Source: Thomasclavelia spiroformis DSM 1552 (GTDB lineage Bacteria > Bacillota_I > Bacilli_A > Erysipelotrichales > Coprobacillaceae). From it: 64,000 nt of DNA. Every line of letters begins with the position of its first letter. The stretch's first letter is position 1. The notes under the pieces are model-generated. The model worked only from the letters and a program-made list of their open reading frames with translations. It was not told the DNA's origin and made no database searches. The DNA is taken from positions 2,119,596-2,183,595 of the forward strand of contig NZ_CP102275.1 in assembly GCF_025149465.1 (NCBI RefSeq). The letters run 5' to 3'. Positions 26,874-37,200 of this stretch are shown here, piece by piece. A program made the position numbers and the translations under genes.

Positions 26874-27299
26874 ATGTTAACTATTTGGTTAGCAATTACT
26901 GTTATTGCCATTATTATTGAAATACTTACTATCGATTTAGTCAGTATTTGGTTTGCAGCTGGTAGTATTGTTGCATTAATTGCATATTTATTAAATGCAA
27001 GTACTACAATTCAAATTGCTTTATTTGTTATTGTTACTTCAATATGTGCTATTATTATTAGACCAATTTCTAAAAAATATTTACGTGGTAATATTGAAAG
27101 AACCAATTTTGATCGTGTAATTGGAAAACACGGTTTAGTAACTAAAACAATTACCGCTGATAATAAAGGTGAAGTAAAAGTAATGTCGACTTTATGGATG
27201 GCAACAAGCAATGATAATACAACAATTCATCAAGGGGAATATTGTGAGATACTTGCTGTTGAAGGTGCTCATTTAATTGTTAAAAAAATAGAAGAATAA
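26874..27299 (+). CDS. NfeD family protein (short form)
   Basis: 141 residues: two to three transmembrane helices in the first 65 residues and a C-terminal OB-fold domain (about 75-140; IGKHGLVTKTITADNKGEVKV, EYCEILAVEGAHLIVKKI). Short NfeD proteins pair with SPFH/band 7 proteins in membrane microdomains; the next gene is such a partner 13 nt away. GGGAGG precedes the ATG. Confidence 0.88.
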   Translation: MLTIWLAITVIAIIIEILTIDLVSIWFAAGSIVALIAYLLNASTTIQIALFVIVTSICAIIIRPISKKYLRGNIERTNFDRVIGKHGLVTKTITADNKGEVKVMSTLWMATSNDNTTIHQGEYCEILAVEGAHLIVKKIEE

Positions 27300-27312
27300 A
27301 GGGGATATTAAA

Positions 27313-28227
27313 ATGGATACTATTGTTACTATTATTTTATTAATATTACTTTCTTTGATTGTAATTTTTATACTTGCTTCAATGATAAAGATTGTTCCAC
27401 AATCAAAAGCATATGTAGTTGAAAGAATCGGTGCGTATAATCGTACATGTAATGTAGGTTTGCATATTTTGATACCAATATTTGATCGAGTTGCAAACAA
27501 AGTTACACTAAAAGAACAAGTTGTTGACTTTGCGCCACAACCAGTTATTACTAAAGATAATGTTACTATGCAAATTGATACCGTTATATATTATCAAATA
27601 ACTGATCCTCGCCTATTTACTTATGGGGTCGATTATCCAATTAGCGCTATCGAAAATCTAACAGCTACAACTTTAAGAAACATTATTGGGGATCTAGAAT
27701 TAGATGAAACATTAACTTCTAGAGATATTATTAACTCAAGAATGCGCAGTATTCTTGATGAAGCTACTGATCCTTGGGGAATCAAAGTTCACCGTGTTGA
27801 AGTTAAAAACATCATTCCTCCTCGCGATATCCAAGAAGCGATGGAAAAACAAATGCGTGCTGAACGTGAAAGACGTGAAGCAATTTTACAAGCTGAAGGT
27901 AAAAAAACTGCTGCTATTTTAAATGCCGAAGGTGATAAAGAATCAATGATTTTAAGAGCAACTGCTCAAAAAGAAGCAGCAATCACTAAAGCCGAAGGTG
28001 AAGCTGAAGCAATAAGATTAGTATACGAAGCTCAAGCAAAAGGAATTGAATATATTAATAAAGCAAATCCTGATAATGCATATGTTACTCTACAAGGATT
28101 TAAAGCATTAGAGGAATTATCTAAAGGTGAAGCTACAAAAATTATTATTCCAAGTGAGCTTCAAGGAATGGCAGGACTTGCTACTTCAATTAAAGAATTT
28201 GTCAATGATAAACCCAAAAAAGAATAA
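27313..28227 (+). CDS. SPFH/band 7 (stomatin/QmcA-like) membrane protein
   Basis: 304 residues: N-terminal membrane helix (about 3-25), band 7 domain (about 25-190; AYVVERIGAYNRTCNVGLHILIP, DAVIYYQITDP-like core, GVKVHRVEVKNI-like region) and an Ala/Glu-rich coiled coil (about 190-240; REAILQAEGKKTAAILNAEG). Forms oligomeric scaffolds in membranes, possibly with quality-control proteases. Transcription ends in a strong hairpin just after it. Confidence 0.92.
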   Translation: MDTIVTIILLILLSLIVIFILASMIKIVPQSKAYVVERIGAYNRTCNVGLHILIPIFDRVANKVTLKEQVVDFAPQPVITKDNVTMQIDTVIYYQITDPRLFTYGVDYPISAIENLTATTLRNIIGDLELDETLTSRDIINSRMRSILDEATDPWGIKVHRVEVKNIIPPRDIQEAMEKQMRAERERREAILQAEGKKTAAILNAEGDKESMILRATAQKEAAITKAEGEAEAIRLVYEAQAKGIEYINKANPDNAYVTLQGFKALEELSKGEATKIIIPSELQGMAGLATSIKEFVNDKPKKE

Positions 28228-28231
28228 CTTA

Positions 28232-28253
28232 AAACATGGATTCATCCATGTTT
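28232..28253 (+). terminator. Terminator after the SPFH gene
   Basis: 9-bp stem (AAACATGGA / TCCATGTTT), 4-nt loop, followed by ATTTTTTTAT. Confidence 0.85.
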
Positions 28254-28314
28254 ATTTTTTTATAATATTAGCATATAAAAAAAAGATCATCATATGTTAT
28301 AAGGGGTGATTAAT

Positions 28315-30129
28315 ATGTGTGGTCTTTTATGTATGTATAATCAAAATGAAGATTTATCTAATCAAATTACAATATTTAATAAAATGCTATCGTTAATAAA
28401 ACATCGTGGACCTGATGATTATAAAATAATTCATGATCATCATGTATTATTAGGGCATTGTCGATTATCAATTATTGATATAAACGGTGGTAAACAACCA
28501 CTTGAATATGTTTATAATAATATTAAATATTCGATTGTATATAACGGCGAAATATATAATATGAATACAATCAAGGAGCAATTAATCAATGAAGGATTCC
28601 ATTTTTCTACTCAAAGCGATACAGAAGTAATCGTTGTCAGTTTTATTGCTTATGGGTCAAGATGTTTGAATTTATTTGATGGTATTTTTTCTTTTGTTAT
28701 TTCATATCAAAATAAATTATTTGTAGCTAGAGATCATCTAGGAGTTAAACCTCTATATTATTATCATAAAAATGATCTCTTTATTTTTTCTAGTGAAATC
28801 AAATGTATCTTAATGTATCTACAACGTTGTATTGTTGATAAAACAGGAGTTAAAGAACTATTAGGTTTAGGACCTAGTATATCTCCAGGAAGAACTCTCT
28901 ATAAAGATATTTATAGTTTAAGACCTGGGCATTATATGAATGTATATAGTAATTTTAAAGAAATAAAACGATATTGGCATTTAAAACGATTAAAACATAC
29001 TCGTAACTATGAAGAAACAGTATATGATATACGTTCATTAGTTAATCATAGTATAAAACAACAGTTATTAAGTGATGTTCCTGTTTCTTGTATGCTTTCT
29101 GGCGGTTTAGATTCTAGTATTATTACTGCTGTAGCTAGCCAATATGTTTCTAAACTGTCAACATATAGCATTGACTATCAAGATCAAGATAAATATTTCC
29201 AACCTTATGAATATCAAACAACTAGAGATGAACATTACATCAACGAAATGTTAGATCGTTATTCTACAAACCATAAAACCGTTACAGTATCACAAAAACA
29301 ACTAGTAATGGCCCTAAAAGATTCCTTAATTGCTCGTGATGCCCCAGGGATGGCAGATATTGATTCTAGCTTCTTACTATTTTCAAAAGAAATATCACAA
29401 CATCATAAAGTTGTTTTATCTGGAGAATGTGCTGATGAAATATTTGGTGGATACCCTTGGTTTTATCGTCAAGATTTAATCAATGTCAAAGGGTTTCCCT
29501 GGATGCGAGAATTTGATAAACGAATGGAATTATTTAATGATAACGTAAAAACATTAAATATTGAAAATTATGTTCTTGATAAATATTATCAAACATTAGA
29601 TGAAATAGACTATTATGATCAAAATTTTGAAGATGAACATAAAAGAAAAATGATTTATTTAAATATTGAATGGTTTATGCAAACATTATTAACACGCTCC
29701 GATAGTCAAACAATGCAAAGTTCAATTGAATTACGTGTTCCATTTGCTAATAAAGATATTATTTCATATATATATAATGTTCCTTGGAAATATCTATATC
29801 ATGATAATATGGAAAAAGGATTATTAAGGGATGCTTTTAAAGATTTTTTACCAAATGATATTTATAATCGTAAAAAAAATCCTTATCCAAAAACTCATTC
29901 TCCACTTTATTGTGACTTAATTGTAGAGTTACTAAAAGAGTCTTTAAAAGATAAAGATAATATTTTATTAAAATTATTTAATCATAATAAATTATTAGAT
30001 TTAATCAATTCAAAAGGAACGTCCTTTAAATATCCTTGGTTTGGTCAATTAATGATGGGCCCTCAGTTACTTGCATATTTCTATCAAATATATTTATGGG
30101 GCAGAATATATCACATAGAACTAGAATAA
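28315..30129 (+). CDS. asnB: Asparagine synthetase (glutamine-hydrolysing)
   Basis: 604 residues. The start Met is followed by Cys (MCGLL), the glutaminase nucleophile exposed after Met removal. The Ntn domain (about 1-205) contains RHRGPDD-type KHRGPDD and YNGEIYN; the C-terminal synthetase domain carries the PP-loop SGGLDSS and later GECADEIFGGY. It makes asparagine from aspartate, glutamine and ATP. The ATG at 28315 is placed by AAGGGGTG 6 nt upstream and by the requirement for Cys2. Amidotransferases of this family can also act on wall precursors, but nothing nearby suggests that. Confidence 0.93.
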   Translation: MCGLLCMYNQNEDLSNQITIFNKMLSLIKHRGPDDYKIIHDHHVLLGHCRLSIIDINGGKQPLEYVYNNIKYSIVYNGEIYNMNTIKEQLINEGFHFSTQSDTEVIVVSFIAYGSRCLNLFDGIFSFVISYQNKLFVARDHLGVKPLYYYHKNDLFIFSSEIKCILMYLQRCIVDKTGVKELLGLGPSISPGRTLYKDIYSLRPGHYMNVYSNFKEIKRYWHLKRLKHTRNYEETVYDIRSLVNHSIKQQLLSDVPVSCMLSGGLDSSIITAVASQYVSKLSTYSIDYQDQDKYFQPYEYQTTRDEHYINEMLDRYSTNHKTVTVSQKQLVMALKDSLIARDAPGMADIDSSFLLFSKEISQHHKVVLSGECADEIFGGYPWFYRQDLINVKGFPWMREFDKRMELFNDNVKTLNIENYVLDKYYQTLDEIDYYDQNFEDEHKRKMIYLNIEWFMQTLLTRSDSQTMQSSIELRVPFANKDIISYIYNVPWKYLYHDNMEKGLLRDAFKDFLPNDIYNRKKNPYPKTHSPLYCDLIVELLKESLKDKDNILLKLFNHNKLLDLINSKGTSFKYPWFGQLMMGPQLLAYFYQIYLWGRIYHIELE

Positions 30130-30142
30130 TCATTAGATTATT
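30125..30142. terminator. Small convergent hairpin after asnB
   Basis: 7-bp AT-rich stem (AATAATC / GATTATT), 4-nt loop, then TTTAG; overlaps the ends of both convergent genes. A weak terminator at best. Confidence 0.4.
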
Positions 30143-30515
30143 TTAGTTCTATACATACATGACCATTTTTTAATTCAACGCTTTTTAAAAAATCATTTAA
30201 AACAATAACACCCCGATCAGTTATTTCAATATCTTGATAATCTTTAATCATTTCTTTTAAAATTTTATTTACACTAAGATTAATAAACCCATATTTAGCT
30301 ATACCATCAATATCTACGATTAAATCATTTTCAACTCTTAAATCAACTTTTGCTTGTACCTTTGTATCAATGCCATAATAATTTAAATTAGCATTAATAT
30401 AAATACTATCAGATATCTTAATATCAATATCATTTAAAACAATATCTTTATAATCAAAAAATTTTAAATACAAATACTTACATAATTTTGTGAGTTCTTC
30501 TTGATCAATTATCAT
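30138..30515 (-). CDS. Hypothetical protein, beta-rich
   Basis: 125 residues without signal or membrane helix. Alternating hydrophobic pattern (IVLNDIDIKISDSIYINANLNYYG, VQAKVDLRVENDLIVDIDG) suggests a beta-sandwich with a helix near residue 85-95. It resembles small lipid-binding-like folds only in general pattern; no family is assigned. AGGTG 5 nt before the ATG. It stands between asnB (convergent) and aroD (same strand, 63-nt gap with a terminator). Confidence 0.6.
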   Translation of the reverse strand: MIIDQEELTKLCKYLYLKFFDYKDIVLNDIDIKISDSIYINANLNYYGIDTKVQAKVDLRVENDLIVDIDGIAKYGFINLSVNKILKEMIKDYQDIEITDRGVIVLNDFLKSVELKNGHVCIELK

Positions 30516-30562
30516 ACTATCACCTAATTTATAATATGTTTAATTAAAAAAAAGGTGAAAAA

Positions 30563-30580
30563 AAGGACTTGTTAGTCCTT
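30563..30580 (-). terminator. Terminator after aroD
   Basis: 7-bp stem (AAGGACT / AGTCCTT) with a short loop, followed on the minus strand by TTTTTCACC. Confidence 0.7.
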
Positions 30581-31340
30581 AGCTATTTTCATGAACAATT
30601 TTTAAAGCTTCTTTTAAAGAACGTATATCAATTTGTCCTGATGCTGAAGCAACATTATCTTTACCAAAAGTAATTGCTGAACCAAATTGTTCACCTAAGA
30701 TTCTTGTTGCTATTCCTAAGTTAGACATAGACATTGTAACAATTGGTTTATCATAAATTTCATTAGCTCGCAATGTCATTTCTAATACCAACAATACATC
30801 TTTATAATCTTCTGGCATGACTGCTAATTTAATAATATCTGCTTCTAATGAATCCATTTGTTTAATTTTTTCTAACATCGTATCTAAACTTGGTGTTCTA
30901 GTAAAATCATGACTAGACATAATAACTTTATGATTAGCTTCATGAATCATATTATTTAATGTAATAATTGCATTAGTCCCACTTGATAATTCAACATCAT
31001 AAATATCAAAAGCTCCACTGTCTAATGCTATTTTATATAAATTAATATATTCTTCATGACTTAATTCACCCAAGCCACCTTCTTTAACACTTCGATATGT
31101 TAGAATAAGTGCTTGTTTCATTTCCAAAGTTGCAATCATTTTAAATAATTCTTTTAATTTCTGTTGATTTAACAATTCTTTAAAATAATCAATTCTAAGT
31201 TCAATTATATCAATATCATAATCCATCAATCTAATTATATCAGTAATAATTGCTTGATGATTATCACTTACAACTGATACACAAACTTTTGGAATTCCAT
31301 CACCAATTAATATATCTTTTATTTTACATATCTTACTCAT
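30579..31340 (-). CDS. aroD: 3-dehydroquinate dehydratase, type I
   Basis: 253 residues; third step of the shikimate pathway (3-dehydroquinate to 3-dehydroshikimate) through a Schiff base. Conserved ELRIDYFKE at the first barrel strands, catalytic His in VIMSSHDFTRTPS, Schiff-base Lys in DIIKLAVMP, and the C-terminal SASGQIDIRSLKEAL phosphate/loop region. GGGGGG upstream of the ATG. No other shikimate gene lies nearby. Confidence 0.94.
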   Translation of the reverse strand: MSKICKIKDILIGDGIPKVCVSVVSDNHQAIITDIIRLMDYDIDIIELRIDYFKELLNQQKLKELFKMIATLEMKQALILTYRSVKEGGLGELSHEEYINLYKIALDSGAFDIYDVELSSGTNAIITLNNMIHEANHKVIMSSHDFTRTPSLDTMLEKIKQMDSLEADIIKLAVMPEDYKDVLLVLEMTLRANEIYDKPIVTMSMSNLGIATRILGEQFGSAITFGKDNVASASGQIDIRSLKEALKIVHENS

Positions 31341-31463
31341 GTATCATCCCCCCTAAAACTACGGTTAGCTATATACAAATAATATTTATAAAATATACAT
31401 TTTATACTATAACATTATTACAAACAATATGATACTTTTTTAAGTTAAAAAATAAAATTATTT

Positions 31464-32342
31464 TCATATTTTATGATGATATAGCGCTCCGATTAAATTT
31501 GCATCATTATAATATTTACAGTTTATTACGTTTGGCATCAATAATTGATGACTTTGTACTTGAACTTTTTTCAAAGCTTTTTTAATTTTTTCAATCAAGA
31601 TCTTTTGTTTAGAAATACCTCCACCAATACAAATCACCTCTGGATCATACATAGATTGCAAATTATATAATTGAATCGCAATATCTAAACAAAAAGAATC
31701 TAAGATTTCAATAACTTGTTGATTATTATTTTTTACTAGTTCAAAAACTTCTCGCCCATCAATTTCTTTAATTTTAAGCATATTTGAAACTCTTTTACAT
31801 AGTGCTGAAGTAGATGCAATATCAGACCATGTCAATATTCGATGTGATTTTTTATCATACCCAACAATAATCGTACTAAATTCACCAGCAAATAAATTAT
31901 TTCCGTGATGAATTTTACGATTTTTTATAACACAACCACCTATTCCAGTACCTAAGACAACAACTATAGCATCTTTATGTCCTTTTATATTGCCAGCATA
32001 TATTTCGGCTATTCCAGCACATTTAGCATCATTTTCAATTGTTACTTTAATTCCATTACATGCTTTTGATAAAAGATCTTTTAAATTTACCCCCTTTAAA
32101 AAAGGATATGCTGTAATCTCTTCAATAACTCCTTTTTTACTATTAATGATACCTGGACAAGATAAAGCTATACCATCAATTTGATAATTGCTTTTAAAAT
32201 ATATTTCACTTAATTTTGAGATAAACAAATTCAAGCTTGTTAATGTCATTGATAAAAATTCATTTTTATCAAACATTTTTCCATTAGTATCAAAATAACA
32301 ATACTTTATTGCAGTTCCGCCAATATCAAATACCAAATACAT
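31464..32342 (-). CDS. ROK family sugar kinase/regulator-like protein
   Basis: 292 residues. ATP-binding motif DIGGTAIKYCYFD at the N-terminus, the SCPGIINSKKGVI block, IENDAKCAGIAEIYAG and GTGIGGCVIKNRKI are ROK signatures. No N-terminal helix-turn-helix, so a kinase (glucokinase or N-acetylhexosamine kinase class) is more likely than a repressor. The usual cysteine-rich zinc motif after GEF is missing. GAGGTG before the ATG at 32342 decides the start. Confidence 0.82.
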   Translation of the reverse strand: MYLVFDIGGTAIKYCYFDTNGKMFDKNEFLSMTLTSLNLFISKLSEIYFKSNYQIDGIALSCPGIINSKKGVIEEITAYPFLKGVNLKDLLSKACNGIKVTIENDAKCAGIAEIYAGNIKGHKDAIVVVLGTGIGGCVIKNRKIHHGNNLFAGEFSTIIVGYDKKSHRILTWSDIASTSALCKRVSNMLKIKEIDGREVFELVKNNNQQVIEILDSFCLDIAIQLYNLQSMYDPEVICIGGGISKQKILIEKIKKALKKVQVQSHQLLMPNVINCKYYNDANLIGALYHHKI

Positions 32343-32389
32343 AAATATCACCTCAATTATTATAAAACACAAATAACAAAAAACAAGAT

Positions 32390-32415
32390 AAAAAGATGCA
32401 AAATTGCATCTTTTT
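32390..32415 (-). terminator. Terminator of the FG-GAP/ABC transporter operon
   Basis: 11-bp perfect stem (AAAAAGATGCA / TGCATCTTTTT), 4-nt loop, T-run on the minus strand. Confidence 0.85.
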
Positions 32416-32425
32416 AAAAATTTAT

Positions 32426-33343
32426 TTAAATATCTTTTTTCATCATTACCCTAAATGATAGTCCATATAAAGCAATTGCACCAATAATATAACTAATAAT
32501 AATTACTAAACTATTTAATGAATTATTAATTACAAAATAACTACTATCGTTAAGTATAATATCAATATCACCTGTTCCTTGTGTATATAAGTTAGTAAAA
32601 ATAGTAAATAATTGATTTATATTTTGTGATAATGATAAATCACCTAACATTGTTAAAAAATTATTAAATATCAAACCAAAATGATAATTAATATCTAAAA
32701 AATATAAATGGAACTGATTATAATATCCTTGTGATATTAAAATGATTCGTAATATTGGTACTATTCCAAAAATCAATCCACCTAAGCATATCATAATTAA
32801 AATAGCAGGAACTTTCTTTTTAAATACTGAAGATAAAAATGTTCCAATTCCTCCTACTATAAAAATCACTACAATTCCATAGATAATAAATAATATCGTC
32901 GCTTTAATAATCAATAACAAAATATCTTTCTCAACAGCTGTAAACAAACAAAATACAAGCAGAAAAGCAGAAAAACTATTAATCAAATAAACAAAACTTC
33001 CCAATAACATTCCTAAAATTTTTGATAAAACTAAATCAAATCTACTAATTTCCTTAGATAATAACAACCTCATTGTGCCTTCATGAATCTCACTTGCAAA
33101 TAATCCTGTTGCACAGTTAGAGCATATAACCCAAATCATGATACCAGCAATAATCATAAAAGCAAACAAACTATACGTATTCAAAATATTATTAGAAAAA
33201 CTATCAAAAGTTAATACATTTCGAGTTAAACTTTCATAAATATTTGAAAACAAGAAACCGAGTAAACCACTTAATATACTAATAATAACAAATGGTAAAA
33301 ATTTAAACATCTTTGTAAATGTTTTAGACATTAAAACTTTCAT
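32426..33343 (-). CDS. ABC-2 type transporter permease
   Basis: 305 residues with about six transmembrane helices and the ABC-2 layout: an amphipathic segment then SEIHEGTMRLLLSKEISRFDLVLSKIL between helices 2 and 3, typical of exporters or permeases with unknown substrates (peptides, lipids, antibiotics). It overlaps the ATPase gene by 20 nt; GGAGG 9 nt upstream selects the ATG at 33343. Confidence 0.85.
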   Translation of the reverse strand: MKVLMSKTFTKMFKFLPFVIISILSGLLGFLFSNIYESLTRNVLTFDSFSNNILNTYSLFAFMIIAGIMIWVICSNCATGLFASEIHEGTMRLLLSKEISRFDLVLSKILGMLLGSFVYLINSFSAFLLVFCLFTAVEKDILLLIIKATILFIIYGIVVIFIVGGIGTFLSSVFKKKVPAILIMICLGGLIFGIVPILRIILISQGYYNQFHLYFLDINYHFGLIFNNFLTMLGDLSLSQNINQLFTIFTNLYTQGTGDIDIILNDSSYFVINNSLNSLVIIISYIIGAIALYGLSFRVMMKKDI

Positions 33344-34259
33344 TTCTTCCATCCTCCACAACTTGTTGATATAGTTTCTCTAAAGTAATTGTTTCTTCTT
33401 TAAATAAATTTAACTCAAGATTATTTTGATATATGAATTCAATAATATTTCGCTTACAATTAACTTTATCATTTGTCTTTACTCTAAAGACATTATTTTC
33501 AAAAGTATATTGATATTGTTTGTCATCTAAAAATCTACTTAAAGGTTTATTTTCTTTACATGAAACTAGTAATTTTTCTTGACTAAATTCTTGTTGTAAA
33601 ACATCAATAGGTTGATTTAAAACCACATGACCTTGATTAATCAAAATAACATGATCAATAATTGTCTCTAATTCAGTTAATACATGCGAGCTAATTAATA
33701 CAGTCATTTTACGTTGACTTACTAATTTTTTTAAACTATGAATAATTTCACTACGACTACTTGGATCTAGATTTGCAGTCGGTTCATCTAATAAAAGTAC
33801 TTCTGGATCATGAATCAAAGCTTGTATTAAACCTACTTTTTTCTTCATACCAGTAGAAAAATCAGCTACTTTTTTAAATTTATGATTACTTAATCCAAAT
33901 TCTTCTAATAAAATTAATGATTTTTTTATTGCATCATCATAATTAAAACCAGATAATTGAGCCATGTAAACTAAATATTCTAAACAACTCATATCACTAT
34001 AAAAATTTGGAAACTCTGGAGAATAACCCATTAATTTTTTAGCATCATTTGAACCTAACGGATAACCTTTTATTATTCCACTACCACTACTTGGAAAAAC
34101 CAACCCCATCAATATTGACATTGTCGTAGATTTACCTGCACCATTAGGGCCAATAATACCATATATTTTTCCACCATCTAATTCAAAAGATATATCATCT
34201 ATTGCTTTAAATGAACCAAAATATTTATTTATATGTTCAACTCTAATTAACTTTTCCAT
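33324..34259 (-). CDS. ABC transporter ATP-binding protein
   Basis: 311 residues. Walker A GPNGAGKST, signature FSTGMKKKVGL (variant of LSGGQ, common in ABC-2 exporters), Walker B VLLLDEPTANLDPSS and the switch His in LISSHVL. A C-terminal extension of about 90 residues is typical of the CcmA/NatA group. Forms a transporter with the permease downstream. Its start overlaps the end of the FG-GAP-like gene by 17 nt. Confidence 0.93.
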   Translation of the reverse strand: MEKLIRVEHINKYFGSFKAIDDISFELDGGKIYGIIGPNGAGKSTTMSILMGLVFPSSGSGIIKGYPLGSNDAKKLMGYSPEFPNFYSDMSCLEYLVYMAQLSGFNYDDAIKKSLILLEEFGLSNHKFKKVADFSTGMKKKVGLIQALIHDPEVLLLDEPTANLDPSSRSEIIHSLKKLVSQRKMTVLISSHVLTELETIIDHVILINQGHVVLNQPIDVLQQEFSQEKLLVSCKENKPLSRFLDDKQYQYTFENNVFRVKTNDKVNCKRNIIEFIYQNNLELNLFKEETITLEKLYQQVVEDGRNESFNV

Positions 34260-37200
34260 ATTTAACACTACCTTTTTTCAAACGATATTTTGGATAAACC
34301 ACTAATGATAAACAACCACCAAAAATAATTAACGTACATAAAATAATTAAATATCTAGAAACAGATGATTTTTCAACTTCAACAACTTTATTTATATGCG
34401 TAATCTTACCTTCATTATCATTGTATGAAAACGTTAATTTATGTTTCCCTTCCAATAATTTTAATGAGATATCTTCATCATTACTTACAGTTACTAATTT
34501 TCCTTGATCATATACACTCATTTGACCATTTTTGTCACTTTGATATTTAATTTTCATTTTACCATTACTATTCTTATTAAAATCAACTAATTTAAAATCG
34601 CAACTATCATCAAAAGCATATAACTGTCCATTATTTTCCATTAAAATACGTTCATCATTCATTGCTCTTGCTTTTGTCACTTCTAATTTAATTCCAGCAA
34701 CTAATTGTCCTTTTTTATAATCATAAATTTGATTATATTCACCATCGTTTATTAATATTTTAGTTTGGTGTAAAACTGGTATCGCATAATTATTTGGATA
34801 TTCGATATTTTCTAAACTACAGTTTTTTAATTGTTCATAATTTTTTCCATCTAAAATTTTAAAATTATTAATATCTTTATAGTAATCATAATAAAAATAC
34901 CCTAATTCTTTAATGCTATCGTCATTTATATCTTCTAATTGATAAATCATTTTATCTTCGGAAAATTGAATTGGAATAATTTCATCATAAACAACTGCTG
35001 TCATGCTATCATCATCACTATCAGGATTTAATTTGACTGTCTGTAGTACTTTTCCATCCTTGCCACTTAACAAATCTACAGTTGAGCCACTTGGGTTATT
35101 AAAAATTAAATCATCACAACCATCTTGATTAAAATCAATCTTTGGTAAAACAAATGTTTCTCCATAATTATAGACTCCATCTTCTAATAAATTAAAACGT
35201 ACAGATAAATCTTTAGGATTGATTACCTGATAATATTGACACCCCTCACTATTTCGTGCATTTATTATAAATAAATTAACTCCTTCATGTTCTAAGTCAC
35301 CAATAACTTTAACATATTGATTATTTAATAAATTTTTATCATATTTTTTTGTAATATTAGTCTTTGAATAACTAATGTCAAAATTGTTATGCGTTGAATG
35401 ATAAACTCTCATTTCATTTTCTCCAACATTAACATAATCAACAATTTTATCATTGTTTAAATCGCCAACTTCTATTATCATTCCATTTTCTTCAATCATT
35501 GGATCAAAATACGATTTTAAATCAAAACTATTGCCATCAATAATACAGTTATCTACTAATATTTCTTTTTTTTCATCATTATTTAAATCACTAAAATATT
35601 TAATTTCACTACCAACTAAATACTTATTACTTTCTAATAAAACTTTTCGATCTTGAGTAATTTTTCCGCTATCTATATCAATAATCACTATATGACTAGC
35701 AATTACTTCATCTTTATTATTTATCTCATTTACTAAAGATAACAATTGTCCACTATTATCATCATAAGTAATAGCTTCAAAACCATTATTCATATACTTA
35801 TTAGAAGCATCTACTTTAGTTAATATATCATCTTTACCATTCAATCCTAATTTACATATCTCATTAATCTTACCATTTTGATTACTTGATACAATTACTC
35901 CATCATCAACATCAGCAATTTTATTAACGATCTTAGAACTTCCTAAAAAACTTACTGTTTTTAAATCATTATGAACAATATAACTATTACCATTATTTAT
36001 CTGCAATAAATAATCATCATTATATTTACTAAAACTTACTTTAATATTATCTAAACTAATTCCCAAATTTCTTATATCATTTTGTGATAATAATTTACCA
36101 TCTAATGAATACACCGAAATTCTTAATACATCTTTATTAAAACTGCTCGGTATTATAATAGCTTCTTGTCCTTGATACATAGATAATACTGCATTTGAGC
36201 AATCTAAATTATATTTTTCTAATTTAATTTTACTAATCACCTCAAAATCATCAGAAATTAATAATAACGATGGCTCAATTCCTGTATTACTAGCACCATA
36301 CATTTCTATCTGTTGATAATTTTTATCACCCAAATATGCTTCTACTAACATCAAATCATCTTTAATCTGTTTTAATTTATAACCATTAAAGGCCTTAGAA
36401 AATACACCAGTAATGGCAATTATCTCTTTAGAATTAACATAATCATAACTATACTGCTCTTTCAATCTTTTAATCAAATCATCTTGATCAACAATATCTA
36501 ATTTTAAGTCATTAATAACCTCACCATTATGATAATCAACTTCATAAAGTTTATCATTTTCACAACTAACATATAACTTATCATTAAAAACTAGTAAATC
36601 CCATAAATTAATACCCACTAAATGATTCTTTTCCATTGAATTAACTTTTATTGGTTTACTAATACTTTTACGATAATTTATATTTCCATCATCATCTAAA
36701 CTAACTAATTGTCCAAGTTGCGTCGTAAAAATTACTTGATTATCAATTAATATTAATTTCCAGATATTATCATCTTCTTCATGATCATAAACAATACTTT
36801 TTTTCTTAGCATTTATTTTTAATAAATGATGATCATAAATAAGATAAACATATTCTTTATCACAAACTATTTGACGAATAATTGAATTTTCAATAAATAA
36901 ACCCTTTTGTTCATTATAATTTTGATGAGTTAAGGCTAATTCATATAAAACCTTAGAATCTTTAGAACTTACAATTAAAAAATTACTATAACCACTATTT
37001 GTTTCAACATACAAAACTATATCTTTAATCTTATCATTATCTAAATCATCAATTATTTCAAAATATTTAATTGGATAATTAACACTAATTAAAAAATCGT
37101 CATTATCAATAAAACCCAATCCATTATCTTTAACAACTAAATTTCCCTTCAAACCATCGCTAAGTTCAACATATTTCGCTACACAATCACCTTTAATATT

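Noticed and set aside
31464-32342. ROK-type transcriptional repressor
   Set aside because: There is no N-terminal helix-turn-helix; the protein begins directly with the ATP-binding strand.
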